Below, piece by piece: positions 35,694-46,446 of a DNA stretch of 64,000 bases (position 1 is the first letter of the stretch; the number at the start of each line of letters is the position of its first letter). The DNA lies in contig JBDTVU010000002.1 in NCBI GenBank assembly GCA_040007035.1, forward strand, positions 14,214-78,213, read 5' to 3'. The position numbers and the translations under genes are program-made. The notes under the pieces were generated by a model, which searched no databases, was not told where the DNA came from, and worked only from the letters and a program-made list of their open reading frames with translations. Source of the stretch: CAIWHR01 sp040007035. GTDB lineage: Bacteria; Pseudomonadota; Gammaproteobacteria; Burkholderiales; Casimicrobiaceae.

Positions 35694-35718
35694 GGCGGAC
35701 GGCGCGTTGCGGGCCTGG

Positions 35719-36411
35719 TCAATCGACCACCAGCAGGTGCACCCGGTACGGGCCGTGCGCGCCGAGCACGAGGGTCTGCTCGATGTCGCCGGTTCGCGAC
35801 GGACCGGAGATCATGTTGATCGCGCGCGGGACGCTGCCGCGCTCGCGGCGGATCAGCGCGAACGCCTCTTCCATGCCGGACACGACGCGGTCGGGGCGGA
35901 CGACGGCGATCCAGGTGTCGGGCAGCAGCGTGGTCGCCGTCGGCGTGTCGGCGCCGGACAGCACGACGATCGTCCCGGTTTCGGCGATCGCGCAGAACGA
36001 GCCGGTGATGCCGAGCCGGTCGTCGCCGACGGTGGGCCGGCTCTCGATCTCGAGTCCCGCACCGGCCCAATCGAGGTCGGCAAACTCCGGCCAGCAGACG
36101 CCTCGGTGCGACTTCTGCGTCGCGATCATCGGCGGCAGCGCGAGCCCGTCGACATAGCGGACGACGGCCGCCGGAATCTCGCGACGGTCGGCGAGACGTT
36201 CGACGGTGCTCGCCATGTCGGTGGCGCGCTGCATCAAGCGAAGCACGAGGTCGGTCGGCATCGCCGGGCGCGGACCGTGCGCGTGCGCAGCCATGTAGGC
36301 ATCGGCCGCGGTGCGCGCGGCTTCGCGGTCGCCGGCTTTGCCAAGCGCCTTGCGCACGCCTGCGAGCATCGCCTCGCGCGCGGCGCGGTTGTCGTCGAGC
36401 GAAGTCGCCAT
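35719..36411 (-). CDS. lutC: Lactate utilisation protein C (LUD domain)
   Basis: 230 residues, LutC/YkgG family: GITGSFCAIAETGTIVVLSG and PRAINMISGPSRTGDIEQTLVLGAHGP. It is a soluble partner of LutA and LutB in the L-lactate-oxidising complex. The ATG at 36411 overlaps the upstream aminotransferase stop, so the two are coupled. Its gene is separated from lutA and lutB by that aminotransferase. Confidence 0.93.
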   Translation of the reverse strand: MATSLDDNRAAREAMLAGVRKALGKAGDREAARTAADAYMAAHAHGPRPAMPTDLVLRLMQRATDMASTVERLADRREIPAAVVRYVDGLALPPMIATQKSHRGVCWPEFADLDWAGAGLEIESRPTVGDDRLGITGSFCAIAETGTIVVLSGADTPTATTLLPDTWIAVVRPDRVVSGMEEAFALIRRERGSVPRAINMISGPSRTGDIEQTLVLGAHGPYRVHLLVVD

Positions 36412-37655
36412 CACGCGCCCCCCTGTTTCAGGTGCCGCCGCACGAACGCGTCCATCCGGGCGACGCCGTCGTGGATCGCGGCCGGCGACGCAGCGTAGGA
36501 AAAACGGATGTGCTGGCCGTCGCCCGGCACGCGGCGGCCGAAATGGATGTCGGCCAGCACCGCGATACCGGCCTCGGTCAAGAGCCGCTTGCGGAACGCC
36601 TCGGAATCGGCGCAGCCGGTGATCCGGCACGCCTCGGTGACGTTGGGCCACGCGTAGAACGCGCCCCCCGGCACCCGGCAACTGACGCCGGGGACGGTGT
36701 TGAGCAAGCCGACGATCAGGTCCCGCCGCTCGAGGAAGCTCGCCCGCATCGCGTCGGCGGCGTCCTGCGGCCCGGTGATCGCCTCGACCGCCGCCCATTG
36801 CGAAATCTGCGACGCGCAGGAATCGGTGTTGGTGATCCAGCGGGTGAACACCGGCGCCAGCGCGCGATTCGCCGCATAGCCGATCCGCCAGCCGGTCATC
36901 GCCCACGTCTTCGACGCACCGTCGCAGACGATCGTCCGCTCGAGCATCCCGGGCCGACTCGCCAGCGTGTCGAACGTGCCGGCGTACGCCAGCCGCGAAT
37001 AGATCTCATCGGCGAACACCCAGACCTGCGGATGACGGGCGAGGATCGCCGCGATCGCGTCGAGGTCGGTCGCCTGCAGCATCCCGCCGGTCGGGTTGTG
37101 CGGCGTGTTGAGGATCAGCAGCTTCGTCGCCGGCGTGATCTTCGCCTCGAGCTCCGCCGGGTCGAAGGCGAAGTCGCGCGACTCGCGCAGGTAGATCGGC
37201 ACCGGCACGGCGCCGTTGGCGAGGATCTGCGACTCGTAGATCGGGAATCCCGGCACCGGGTAGATGACCTCGTCGCCGGCGCCGTAGTCGGTGACCGAGG
37301 CGATCGTATACGCGATGAACGGCTTGGCGCCGGCGCCGACGACGACGTCCTCGGGACGGAAGGTCAGCCCGCGGCGCGTGCCGAGGTCGTGCGCCGCCGC
37401 AGCGCGGAGCTCGTCGATGCCGGCCGACGGCGTGTAGCCATGACGCTTCGCCTTGATCGCCGCGATGCCGGCCTTCTGCACGTTCGGCGGTGTCGGGAAG
37501 TCGGGCTGCCCGATGCAGAACGACACGATGTCGCGGCCCTCGCGGACGAGCGCGTTGACCTCGGCCAGCACGACGAATGCGTTCTCGGTGCCGAGCGCTT
37601 CGGCGCGGCGCGAGAGCTTCGGCGCCGTTTGCGGCGGTTCGTGCGGGGCGTTCAT
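36411..37655 (-). CDS. PLP-dependent aminotransferase (class I/II, AspC-like)
   Basis: 414 residues. The Schiff-base Lys is K249 in SKTWAMTGWRIG. LNTPHNPTGG, FADEIYSRL and the C-terminal HIRFSYA complete the fold-type-I signature. The substrate could be aspartate, alanine or an aromatic amino acid. The gene is located inside the lut operon: its stop overlaps lutC's start, and its ATG overlaps the lutB stop. Making pyruvate from alanine, or draining pyruvate made from lactate, would explain the linkage; inference. Confidence 0.9.
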   Translation of the reverse strand: MNAPHEPPQTAPKLSRRAEALGTENAFVVLAEVNALVREGRDIVSFCIGQPDFPTPPNVQKAGIAAIKAKRHGYTPSAGIDELRAAAAHDLGTRRGLTFRPEDVVVGAGAKPFIAYTIASVTDYGAGDEVIYPVPGFPIYESQILANGAVPVPIYLRESRDFAFDPAELEAKITPATKLLILNTPHNPTGGMLQATDLDAIAAILARHPQVWVFADEIYSRLAYAGTFDTLASRPGMLERTIVCDGASKTWAMTGWRIGYAANRALAPVFTRWITNTDSCASQISQWAAVEAITGPQDAADAMRASFLERRDLIVGLLNTVPGVSCRVPGGAFYAWPNVTEACRITGCADSEAFRKRLLTEAGIAVLADIHFGRRVPGDGQHIRFSYAASPAAIHDGVARMDAFVRRHLKQGGA

Positions 37656-39061
37656 GCCGACTTGCGCTCGCGATAGAGCGCGCGGAACGTGCGCCCGGCG
37701 GGCGCGGGGAAATCCCGGCCGTCGGTCCAGCCGGCGCCCACCGGCAGCCGGTGAATCATGCCATCGCCGCCGCCCATCCACTTCAGCACGCGCGCGCCGA
37801 CGCTGGCGCCCAGCGCATACAGCATCGGCCGCCGCGCGACCCACGCCCAGAGCTTCAGCGCGGCGCGCTCGGACCACGGCCGCAGCCCCTGCTCGAACGC
37901 CTGCTCACGGAGCTTGCGCTGCAGGTCGGGCAGCGGGATCCGCACCGGGCAGACGACGCCGCACTGGTTGCACATCGTCGACGCCGCAGGCAGCTCCTGC
38001 GCGTTCTCGAGACCGACGTACATCGGCGTCAGGATCGAGCCGATCGGCCCCGGATAGACCCAGCCGTACGAATGGCCGCCGACGTTCTGGTAGACGGGGC
38101 AGTGGTTCATGCAGGCGCCGCAGCGGATGCAGCGCAGCGCGTCGCGCAGCTCGCTGCCGAGCACCTTGGTGCGGCCGCTGTCGACGATGATGAAGTACAT
38201 GTGCTCGGCGCCGTGGAACTCGCCCTCGCCCTTCGGCCCGGTCAGGAAGTCGACGTAGTTCGAGATCGACTGGCCCGTCGACGACCGCGGCAGCAGGCGC
38301 ATCAGCGTCGCCACGTCCTCGAGTGTGGGCACGATCTTCTCGATGCCCGAGATCGCGACGTGGACTTTCGGCAGCGTCGTCGTCAGCGTCGCATTGCCCT
38401 CGTTGGTGACCAGCACGACGGAGCCCGTCTCGGCGACGAAGAAGTTGCCGCCGGAGATGCCCATGTCGGCGGTGAGATAGTGCTGGCGCAGCACGCCGCG
38501 CGCTTCGAGGCAGAGCTCCTCGATGACGGTCTTCACCGGCGTTCCGTGCGCCTTGTGGAAGAGTTCGGCGACCTCCTCCTTCGACTTGTGCAGCGCCGGG
38601 CCGATGATGTGCGACGGCGGCTCGTAATCGTTGATCTGCAGGATGTATTCGCCGAGGTCCGTCTCGACGACCGTCATCCCGGCCGCCTCGATCGCGTGGT
38701 CGAGCGCCGACTCCTCGGACACCATCGACTTCGACTTGATGATCTTCTTCACCGCGTGCCTGGCGGCGATCCCGAGCACCAGTGCGTTGACGTCGTCCGG
38801 CGTCGGCGCCCACAGCACCGTCGCCCCGCGTGCGATGGCGTTGCGCTCGAACGTCTCCAGCCAGACATCGAGCTCGTCGAGCGCGCGGTCGCGGATCGCC
38901 TTGGCGGCGTCGCGGGTGCCCTCGAAGTCGTCCAGCTCCACCAGCGACGCGCGGCGGTGGGCGACGAACTTCCCCTGCATCTTCTTCAGGTTGAACTGGA
39001 GCCGCTCGTCGTTCAGCTTGACGTGCGCGCGCTCCTTGAAGTGCATCGACGCTACCTGCAT
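37652..39061 (-). CDS. lutB: Lactate utilisation iron-sulfur protein B
   Basis: 469 residues. A LUD-like N-terminal part (MGISGGNFFVAETGSVVLVTNEGN) is followed by ferredoxin-type clusters: C311, C314, C317 and C321, then C364, C367 and C371 (CNQCGVVCP). It passes electrons from lactate oxidation. The ATG at 39061 is chosen for the ribosome site GGGGTAGCG; a second ATG 15 bases further in has a less clear site. The frame is open beyond 39061 but not homologous. Confidence 0.95.
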   Translation of the reverse strand: MQVASMHFKERAHVKLNDERLQFNLKKMQGKFVAHRRASLVELDDFEGTRDAAKAIRDRALDELDVWLETFERNAIARGATVLWAPTPDDVNALVLGIAARHAVKKIIKSKSMVSEESALDHAIEAAGMTVVETDLGEYILQINDYEPPSHIIGPALHKSKEEVAELFHKAHGTPVKTVIEELCLEARGVLRQHYLTADMGISGGNFFVAETGSVVLVTNEGNATLTTTLPKVHVAISGIEKIVPTLEDVATLMRLLPRSSTGQSISNYVDFLTGPKGEGEFHGAEHMYFIIVDSGRTKVLGSELRDALRCIRCGACMNHCPVYQNVGGHSYGWVYPGPIGSILTPMYVGLENAQELPAASTMCNQCGVVCPVRIPLPDLQRKLREQAFEQGLRPWSERAALKLWAWVARRPMLYALGASVGARVLKWMGGGDGMIHRLPVGAGWTDGRDFPAPAGRTFRALYRERKSA

Positions 39062-39149
39062 CGCTACCCCTGGCTGACCATTTCTGCCGCTTCGACCGGC
39101 GGCGTCACCGGCGACACACCGCCGTCGCCACTGCCGAGCCGCCCGCGGC

Positions 39150-39881
39150 TCAGGACTTCGCCTTTCCCGCCAGCACTTCCGCCACGTGCAGCACCTTCGT
39201 CTTCGTGTCCCCGCGGCGCCGCAGCCGGCCCTCGATGTTGAGCATGCAGCCGAGATCGCCGAGCACCACGGCGTCGGCGCCGGTGGCAACGATATCCTGG
39301 CACTTGTTGTCCGCCATCCGCGTCGATATCTCGCCGAACTTGATCGAGAACGTCCCGCCGAAGCCGCAGCAGACCTCGGACCCCGGCAGCTCCTTCAGCG
39401 CGAGGCCGGGCACCTTCGCCAGCAGCGCCCGCGGCTGCGCCTTGATGCCCATCTCGCGCAGGCCGGCGCAGGAGTCGTGGTAGGTGATCGTGCCGTCGTA
39501 GCGGCCCGGAACGCGGTCGAGCTTCAGCACGTTGACGAGGAAATCGGTGAGCTCGTGCGTCTTCGCCGCGAGCGCCTCGACCCGTTTCAGCATCGCCGGG
39601 TCGTCGTCGAACAGGTGCGGGTAGTGGGTCCGGATCATCCCGCTGCAGGATCCCGATGGCGCGACGAGGTAGTCGCAGCCCTCGAACTCGGCGACCACCT
39701 TCGCGGCGAGCGCCTGCGCGTCGGCGCGGTCGCCGGAGTTGTACGCCGGCTGGCCGCAGCAGGTTTGCCCGGGCGGAACAACGACCTCGGCGCCGCCGGC
39801 CTCGAGCAGCTCGATCGCGGCGAAACCGACCGATGGCCGCATCAGATCGACGAGACAAGTGACGAAAAGACCTACGCGCAT
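39150..39881 (-). CDS. lutA: Lactate utilisation protein A (heterodisulfide-reductase-like, CCG domains)
   Basis: 243 residues with two CCG-domain motifs (CCGQP at 41-45 and CCGFG at 171-175), which bind iron-sulfur clusters. LutA/LldE/GlcF-type subunit of the LutABC complex that oxidises L-lactate to pyruvate, feeding quinones. It is the first gene of the operon lutA-lutB-aminotransferase-lutC. It lies 77 bases downstream of nuoN on the same strand. Confidence 0.95.
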   Translation of the reverse strand: MRVGLFVTCLVDLMRPSVGFAAIELLEAGGAEVVVPPGQTCCGQPAYNSGDRADAQALAAKVVAEFEGCDYLVAPSGSCSGMIRTHYPHLFDDDPAMLKRVEALAAKTHELTDFLVNVLKLDRVPGRYDGTITYHDSCAGLREMGIKAQPRALLAKVPGLALKELPGSEVCCGFGGTFSIKFGEISTRMADNKCQDIVATGADAVVLGDLGCMLNIEGRLRRRGDTKTKVLHVAEVLAGKAKS

Positions 39882-39958
39882 GTCAGGGACGGGTTACGGC
39901 GGGGCGGCGAAGCGCCGCGGTCGGCAAATGTTAGCACGGTGCCGTAGGGCCCACTCCG

Positions 39959-41407
39959 CTAAAGGAAACCGGAATGCACCAGCGCCACGACGCACCAGCC
40001 CATCAGCTGCTGCGGGAAGATGCCGAGCGCCAGGATGGCAAGGCCGTTGGCCGACAGCAGGACGCCGCTGTCGCCGCGGGCGACGATCGGCACCGTGTCG
40101 ACCGGATCGTCGAAATACATCAGCTTGACCACCCGCAGGTAGTAGAACGCGCCGATCAGCGACGCCATCACGGCGACCACGGCCAGCCAGACGAAACCCT
40201 GCTGGACGACCGCCTGGATCACCGCGAACTTGGCGTAGAAGCCGACGGTCGGCGGCACGCCGGCGAGCGAGAACATCACCAGCAGCATGATGAACGCCCA
40301 CCACGGCGAGCGCTGGTTGAGGCCGCGCAAGTCGTTGAGGCGGTCCGCCTCGAAGCCCTCGCGCGAGAGCAGCAGCACGATGCCGAACGCGGCGAGGCTG
40401 GTCAGCACGTAGGCGATCGAGTAGAACATTGCCGCCGAGAAGCCGTTGGGGTCGGCGGCGACGAAGCCCAGCAGCATGAAGCCCATGTTGGCGATCGTCG
40501 AGTAGGCGAGCATCCGCTTGACGCTCGTCTGCGCGATCGCGACCAGGTTGCCGAGGATCATCGACAGCAGCGACAGCACCATCAGCATTCCCTGCCAGTC
40601 GAACTCGAGCCCGCCGAGCGCGACGGCGAGCATCCGCAGCGTGATCGCGAATGCCGCGAGCTTCGGCGCGGTGCCGATCAGCAGCGTCACAGGCGTAGGC
40701 GCGCCCTCGTAAACGTCGGGCACCCACATGTGGTAGGGCACGACGCCGAGCTTGAACGCCAGCCCCGACACGATGAACACCAGCCCGAACAGCAGCAACG
40801 TGCGGTTGCCCTGCCCCGACAGCACGCTGCCCGCCACCTGCTCGAGGTCGAGCGATCCGGTCGCGCCGTAGACCATCGACATCCCGTAGAGCAGCATGCC
40901 CGACGCCAGCGCGCCGAGCACGAAATACTTCATCGCCGCCTCCGACGCCTGCTTCGACGTCCGGTGCATGGCGACCATCGCATACAGCGACAGCGCCTGC
41001 AGCTCGAGCCCCATGTACAGCGTGATGAAGCTGTGCGCCGAGATCATCACCATCATCCCGAGCAGCGCCGTGAGTGCCAGCACGAACGTCTCGCCGCGGA
41101 AGAGCCGGCGCGCAGCGAAATATCCGCGCCCGTAGAAGAGCATCAGCGACACCGCGAGGCTGCTGACCAGCTTCAGCAGGTCCGATACCGCGTCGCCGAC
41201 GACCAGCCCGTTAAACGCCAGCACCGGCTCGCGCTGCATCGTCGCCACTGTGGCCAACGCGCAGCCGGCGAGCGCGGCCTGCGCCAGCCAGTACGCGACA
41301 TGCCGGCGCGCGTCGGACAGGAACGCGTCGACGAGCAGGATCGTGCAGGCCGCCGCCAGCAGCAGCGCCTCGGGCAGCACGGGCAGCAGCGTGAAGGTCG
41401 TCGTCAT
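39959..41407 (-). CDS. nuoN: NADH-quinone oxidoreductase subunit N
   Basis: 482-residue antiporter-like proton-pumping subunit of complex I. FSLAGVPPTVGFYAKF and SGLAFKLGVVPYHMWVPDVYEGAP are characteristic, with the conserved Lys in the middle helices. ATG 41407 fits the family's start. It is the last gene of the 14-gene nuoA-N operon, followed by the lut genes. Confidence 0.96.
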   Translation of the reverse strand: MTTTFTLLPVLPEALLLAAACTILLVDAFLSDARRHVAYWLAQAALAGCALATVATMQREPVLAFNGLVVGDAVSDLLKLVSSLAVSLMLFYGRGYFAARRLFRGETFVLALTALLGMMVMISAHSFITLYMGLELQALSLYAMVAMHRTSKQASEAAMKYFVLGALASGMLLYGMSMVYGATGSLDLEQVAGSVLSGQGNRTLLLFGLVFIVSGLAFKLGVVPYHMWVPDVYEGAPTPVTLLIGTAPKLAAFAITLRMLAVALGGLEFDWQGMLMVLSLLSMILGNLVAIAQTSVKRMLAYSTIANMGFMLLGFVAADPNGFSAAMFYSIAYVLTSLAAFGIVLLLSREGFEADRLNDLRGLNQRSPWWAFIMLLVMFSLAGVPPTVGFYAKFAVIQAVVQQGFVWLAVVAVMASLIGAFYYLRVVKLMYFDDPVDTVPIVARGDSGVLLSANGLAILALGIFPQQLMGWCVVALVHSGFL

Positions 41408-41418
41408 CGGTGCCGCCG

Positions 41419-42888
41419 TCACAGCTTGGACTTCGCGACGTGCGCGAGGAGGTCGGCGACCGACGCGTGCATCACGTCGACGAAGGGCTTCGGCCAGATG
41501 CCCATCGCCAGCACCAGCGCCGCCAGCGTCGCCAGCAGCCAAAACTCGCGGCGGCCGAGGTCGGCGAGCGCCCTGACCTCGTCATTGGCCACTGCCCCGA
41601 AGATCACCCGCTTGTACATCCACAGCGTGTACGCGGCGCCGAGGATCAGCGTGGTGGCGGCGAGGAAGCCGATCCAGAAGTTGACCTTGACCGCGGCGAG
41701 GATCACCAGGAACTCGCCGACGAAGCCGGACGTCGCCGGCAGCCCGGCGTTGGCCATCGCGAACAGCATCATGAACGCCGCGAACTTCGGCATCGTGTTC
41801 GCCACGCCGCCGTAGTCGGCGATCTGCCGGCTGTGCATCCGGTCGTACATCACGCCGACGCAGAGGAACATCGCCGCCGACACGAAGCCGTGCGAGATCA
41901 TCTGCACCAACCCGCCCTCGACGCCGAGCTGGCTGAACATGAAGAAGCCGAGCGTGACGAAGCCCATGTGCGATATCGACGAGTAGGCGATCAGCTTCTT
42001 CATGTCGCCCTGCACCAGCGCGACGAAGCCGATGTAGACGACGGCGATCAGCGACAACGTGATGACGAAGCCGGACAGGTAGCGCGACGCATCGGGCAGG
42101 ATCGGCAGGATGAAGCGGACGAAGCCGTAGGCGCCGATCTTCAGCGTGATCGCCGCCAGGATCACCGAGCCGCCGGTCGGCGCCTCGACGTGCGCGTCCG
42201 GCAACCAGGTGTGGACCGGCCACATCGGCACCTTGACCCCGAAGGCGAGGAAGAAGGCGACGAACAGCATGAGCTGCACGTCGAGCGCCAGCGGCACCCG
42301 GTACCAGTCGAGGATCTCGAACGTCCCCGACACCGCGTACAGGTAGATCAGCGCCACCAGCATCAGCAGCGAGCCCAGCAGCGTGTAGAGGACGAACTTG
42401 ACCGCCGCGTAGACCCGCCGCGGACCGCCCCACACCCCGATGATCAGGTACATCGGGATCAGCATCGCCTCGAAGAACACGTAGAACAGCACGCCGTCGA
42501 GCGCGCAGAAGGCGCCGTTGATGAGGCCCGACTGGATCAGGAACGCGCCCATGTACTGCGCCACGCGGCTCTTGATCACCTCCCACGCCGACCACACGAC
42601 GAGGAGCGTCATCAGGCTGTTGAGCAGCACGAACAGCATCGAGATGCCGTCGACGCCGAGGTGGTAATGCAGCGAGAACCGTGGCACCCACTCGCCGAAC
42701 TCGACGAACTGCATCGCCGAACTGCGGGCGTCGAAGTGCAGCCACAGCGGCAGCGTGACGAGGAAGCCGACGAGCGCGCCGATGAGCGCAATCCAGCGCG
42801 TAGACGCGGCGTCGCGGTCGCGGCCGACGGCGAACACGGCGAGGCCGCCGACGATCGGGACCCAGATGGCGAGGGAGAGGTACGGCAT
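41419..42888 (-). CDS. nuoM: NADH-quinone oxidoreductase subunit M
   Basis: 489-residue antiporter-like proton pump, 14 helices. GVKVPMWPVHTWLPDAHVEAPTGGSV and YSSISHMGFVTLGFF carry the family's conserved Lys/His. Follows nuoL after 10 bases. Length is normal. Confidence 0.97.
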   Translation of the reverse strand: MPYLSLAIWVPIVGGLAVFAVGRDRDAASTRWIALIGALVGFLVTLPLWLHFDARSSAMQFVEFGEWVPRFSLHYHLGVDGISMLFVLLNSLMTLLVVWSAWEVIKSRVAQYMGAFLIQSGLINGAFCALDGVLFYVFFEAMLIPMYLIIGVWGGPRRVYAAVKFVLYTLLGSLLMLVALIYLYAVSGTFEILDWYRVPLALDVQLMLFVAFFLAFGVKVPMWPVHTWLPDAHVEAPTGGSVILAAITLKIGAYGFVRFILPILPDASRYLSGFVITLSLIAVVYIGFVALVQGDMKKLIAYSSISHMGFVTLGFFMFSQLGVEGGLVQMISHGFVSAAMFLCVGVMYDRMHSRQIADYGGVANTMPKFAAFMMLFAMANAGLPATSGFVGEFLVILAAVKVNFWIGFLAATTLILGAAYTLWMYKRVIFGAVANDEVRALADLGRREFWLLATLAALVLAMGIWPKPFVDVMHASVADLLAHVAKSKL

Positions 42889-42898
42889 CGTCGTCGCT

Positions 42899-44935
<2,037 letters not shown>

Positions 44936-44942
44936 GGCGCGG

Positions 44943-45266
44943 TCAGCCCTTCAGCCGGTCGAGGTCCTCGACGTCGATCGAGCCGACGTTGCGGAACAGC
45001 AGCACCAGGATCGCGAGCCCGATCGCCGACTCGGCGGCGGCGACCGTCAGGATGAAGAACACGAACACCTGCCCGGCGATGTCGTCCCGGAACGACGAGA
45101 ACGCGATGAAGTTCATGTTGACGGCGAGCAGCATCAGCTCGATCGCCATCAGCAAAATGATCACGTTCTTCCGGTTGAGGAAGATGCCGGCCATGCTGAT
45201 CGCGAACAGGATCGCGCCCAGCACGAGGTAGTGCGACAGCGTCGGCGCCGTGGTGAGGAATGCCAA
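44943..45266 (-). CDS. nuoK: NADH-quinone oxidoreductase subunit K (TTG start)
   Basis: 107 residues, three helices, with conserved Glu in IELMLLAVNMNF and LTVAAAESAIGLAI. No ATG or GTG lies before the conserved LSHYLVLGAILFAISMAGIFLNRKN segment, and a TTG at 45266 sits behind a good ribosome site (GGGAGAAACGG). I therefore call TTG as the start; it gives a length close to the usual 101. Confidence 0.93.
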   Translation of the reverse strand: MAFLTTAPTLSHYLVLGAILFAISMAGIFLNRKNVIILLMAIELMLLAVNMNFIAFSSFRDDIAGQVFVFFILTVAAAESAIGLAILVLLFRNVGSIDVEDLDRLKG

Positions 45267-45327
45267 CCGTTTCTCCCTGCGTTTCGTATCCGCCGTGCCC
45301 GCGCGTCGCGGGTCGGCCCCGTTTGTT

Positions 45328-45936
45328 CTAGCCCTGCTCCCGCTTCTCCGACGGCACTTGCACGATCCGCAGGCGGTCCTTCGCCCGCACCTTCACCTGC
45401 GCGCCCGGATCCTGGTACTTCGTCTCCCGGCGCCGGCGATGCGTCAGCGCGATCGCGGCGATGATCGCCACCAGCAGCACCACGGCGGCGATCTCGAACG
45501 GATAGACGTAATCGGTGTACAGCACCGCCCCCAGCGCGCGCGTGTTGCCGCCGGCCAGCGCCGCCGTGCCGGCCGCGACCGTCGCCGGCGCCGCCCGGCT
45601 GCCGACGATCACCAGCGCCATCTCGACTAACACCAGCACGCCGATCGTCGCGCCGACGGGCAGGTAGCTCCTGAACTGCGAGCGCAGACTGTCGAAGTTG
45701 ACGTCGAGCATCATCACGACGAACAGGAACAGCACCATCACCGCGCCGACGTAGACCAGCACCAGCGCGATGGCGAGGAACTCGGCACGCAGCATCAGCC
45801 AGTGGGCGGCGGCGGTGAAGAACGCCAGCACCAGCCACAGCGCCGAATGCACCGGGTTGCGCGAGGTGACCACGCGCAGCGCCGCGAACACGAGGATCGC
45901 GGCGAAGAAGTAGAACAGCGCAGCCTGGGTGTTCAT
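45328..45936 (-). CDS. nuoJ: NADH-quinone oxidoreductase subunit J
   Basis: 202 residues, five helices; LAIALVLVYVGAVMVLFLFVVMMLD is the hallmark of ND6-like NuoJ. ATG 45936 is chosen for its family-like start (MNTQAALFYFF). Ends in a charged tail of about 35 residues. The gap to nuoK is 62 bases. Confidence 0.96.
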   Translation of the reverse strand: MNTQAALFYFFAAILVFAALRVVTSRNPVHSALWLVLAFFTAAAHWLMLRAEFLAIALVLVYVGAVMVLFLFVVMMLDVNFDSLRSQFRSYLPVGATIGVLVLVEMALVIVGSRAAPATVAAGTAALAGGNTRALGAVLYTDYVYPFEIAAVVLLVAIIAAIALTHRRRRETKYQDPGAQVKVRAKDRLRIVQVPSEKREQG

Positions 45937-45943
45937 CCGGGAC

Positions 45944-46435
45944 TCATCTGAAGGGGGCATCCTGCGCCCGGTCGGCGGCGATCTGCGCCTCGTAGCGATC
46001 GCCGACCGCCAGCAGCATTTCCTTCGTGTAGTAGAGGTCGCCGCGCTTCTCGCCGTGGTATTCGAGGATCCGTGTCTCGACGATCGAGTCCACCGGGCAG
46101 CTCTCCTCGCAGAAGCCGCAGAAGATGCACTTGGTGAGGTCGATGTCGTAGCGCGTCGTCCGCCGGGTGCCGTCGGCACGCTGCTCGGACTCGATCGTGA
46201 TCGCGAGCGCCGGGCACACCGCCTCGCACAGCTTGCAGGCGATGCAGCGCTCCTCGCCGTTCGGGTAGCGGCGCAGCGCGTGCAGGCCGCGGAAGCGCGG
46301 GCTCTGCGGCGTCTTCTCCTCCGGGAACTGGACGGTGATCTTGCGCACGAACATGTGGCGCCAGGTCAGCCGCAGCCCCTGCAGCAGCTCCAGCAGCAGC
46401 CAGGTGTTGAAGAATTCGCGGGTGCGCGCCAGCAT
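45944..46435 (-). CDS. nuoI: NADH-quinone oxidoreductase subunit I
   Basis: 163 residues. Two 4Fe-4S ferredoxin motifs (C64, C67, C70, C74 and C103, C106, C109, C113) bind clusters N6a and N6b that pass electrons from the NADH arm toward the quinone site. ATG 46435; the N-terminal helix anchors it on the membrane arm. Confidence 0.97.
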   Translation of the reverse strand: MLARTREFFNTWLLLELLQGLRLTWRHMFVRKITVQFPEEKTPQSPRFRGLHALRRYPNGEERCIACKLCEAVCPALAITIESEQRADGTRRTTRYDIDLTKCIFCGFCEESCPVDSIVETRILEYHGEKRGDLYYTKEMLLAVGDRYEAQIAADRAQDAPFR

Positions 46436-46446
46436 CGTCGCCTCGC

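Noticed and set aside
39904..39918. Hairpin GCGGCG-AAG-CGCCGC between lutA and nuoN as a terminator
   Set aside because: Only six base pairs and no T-tract on the minus strand.
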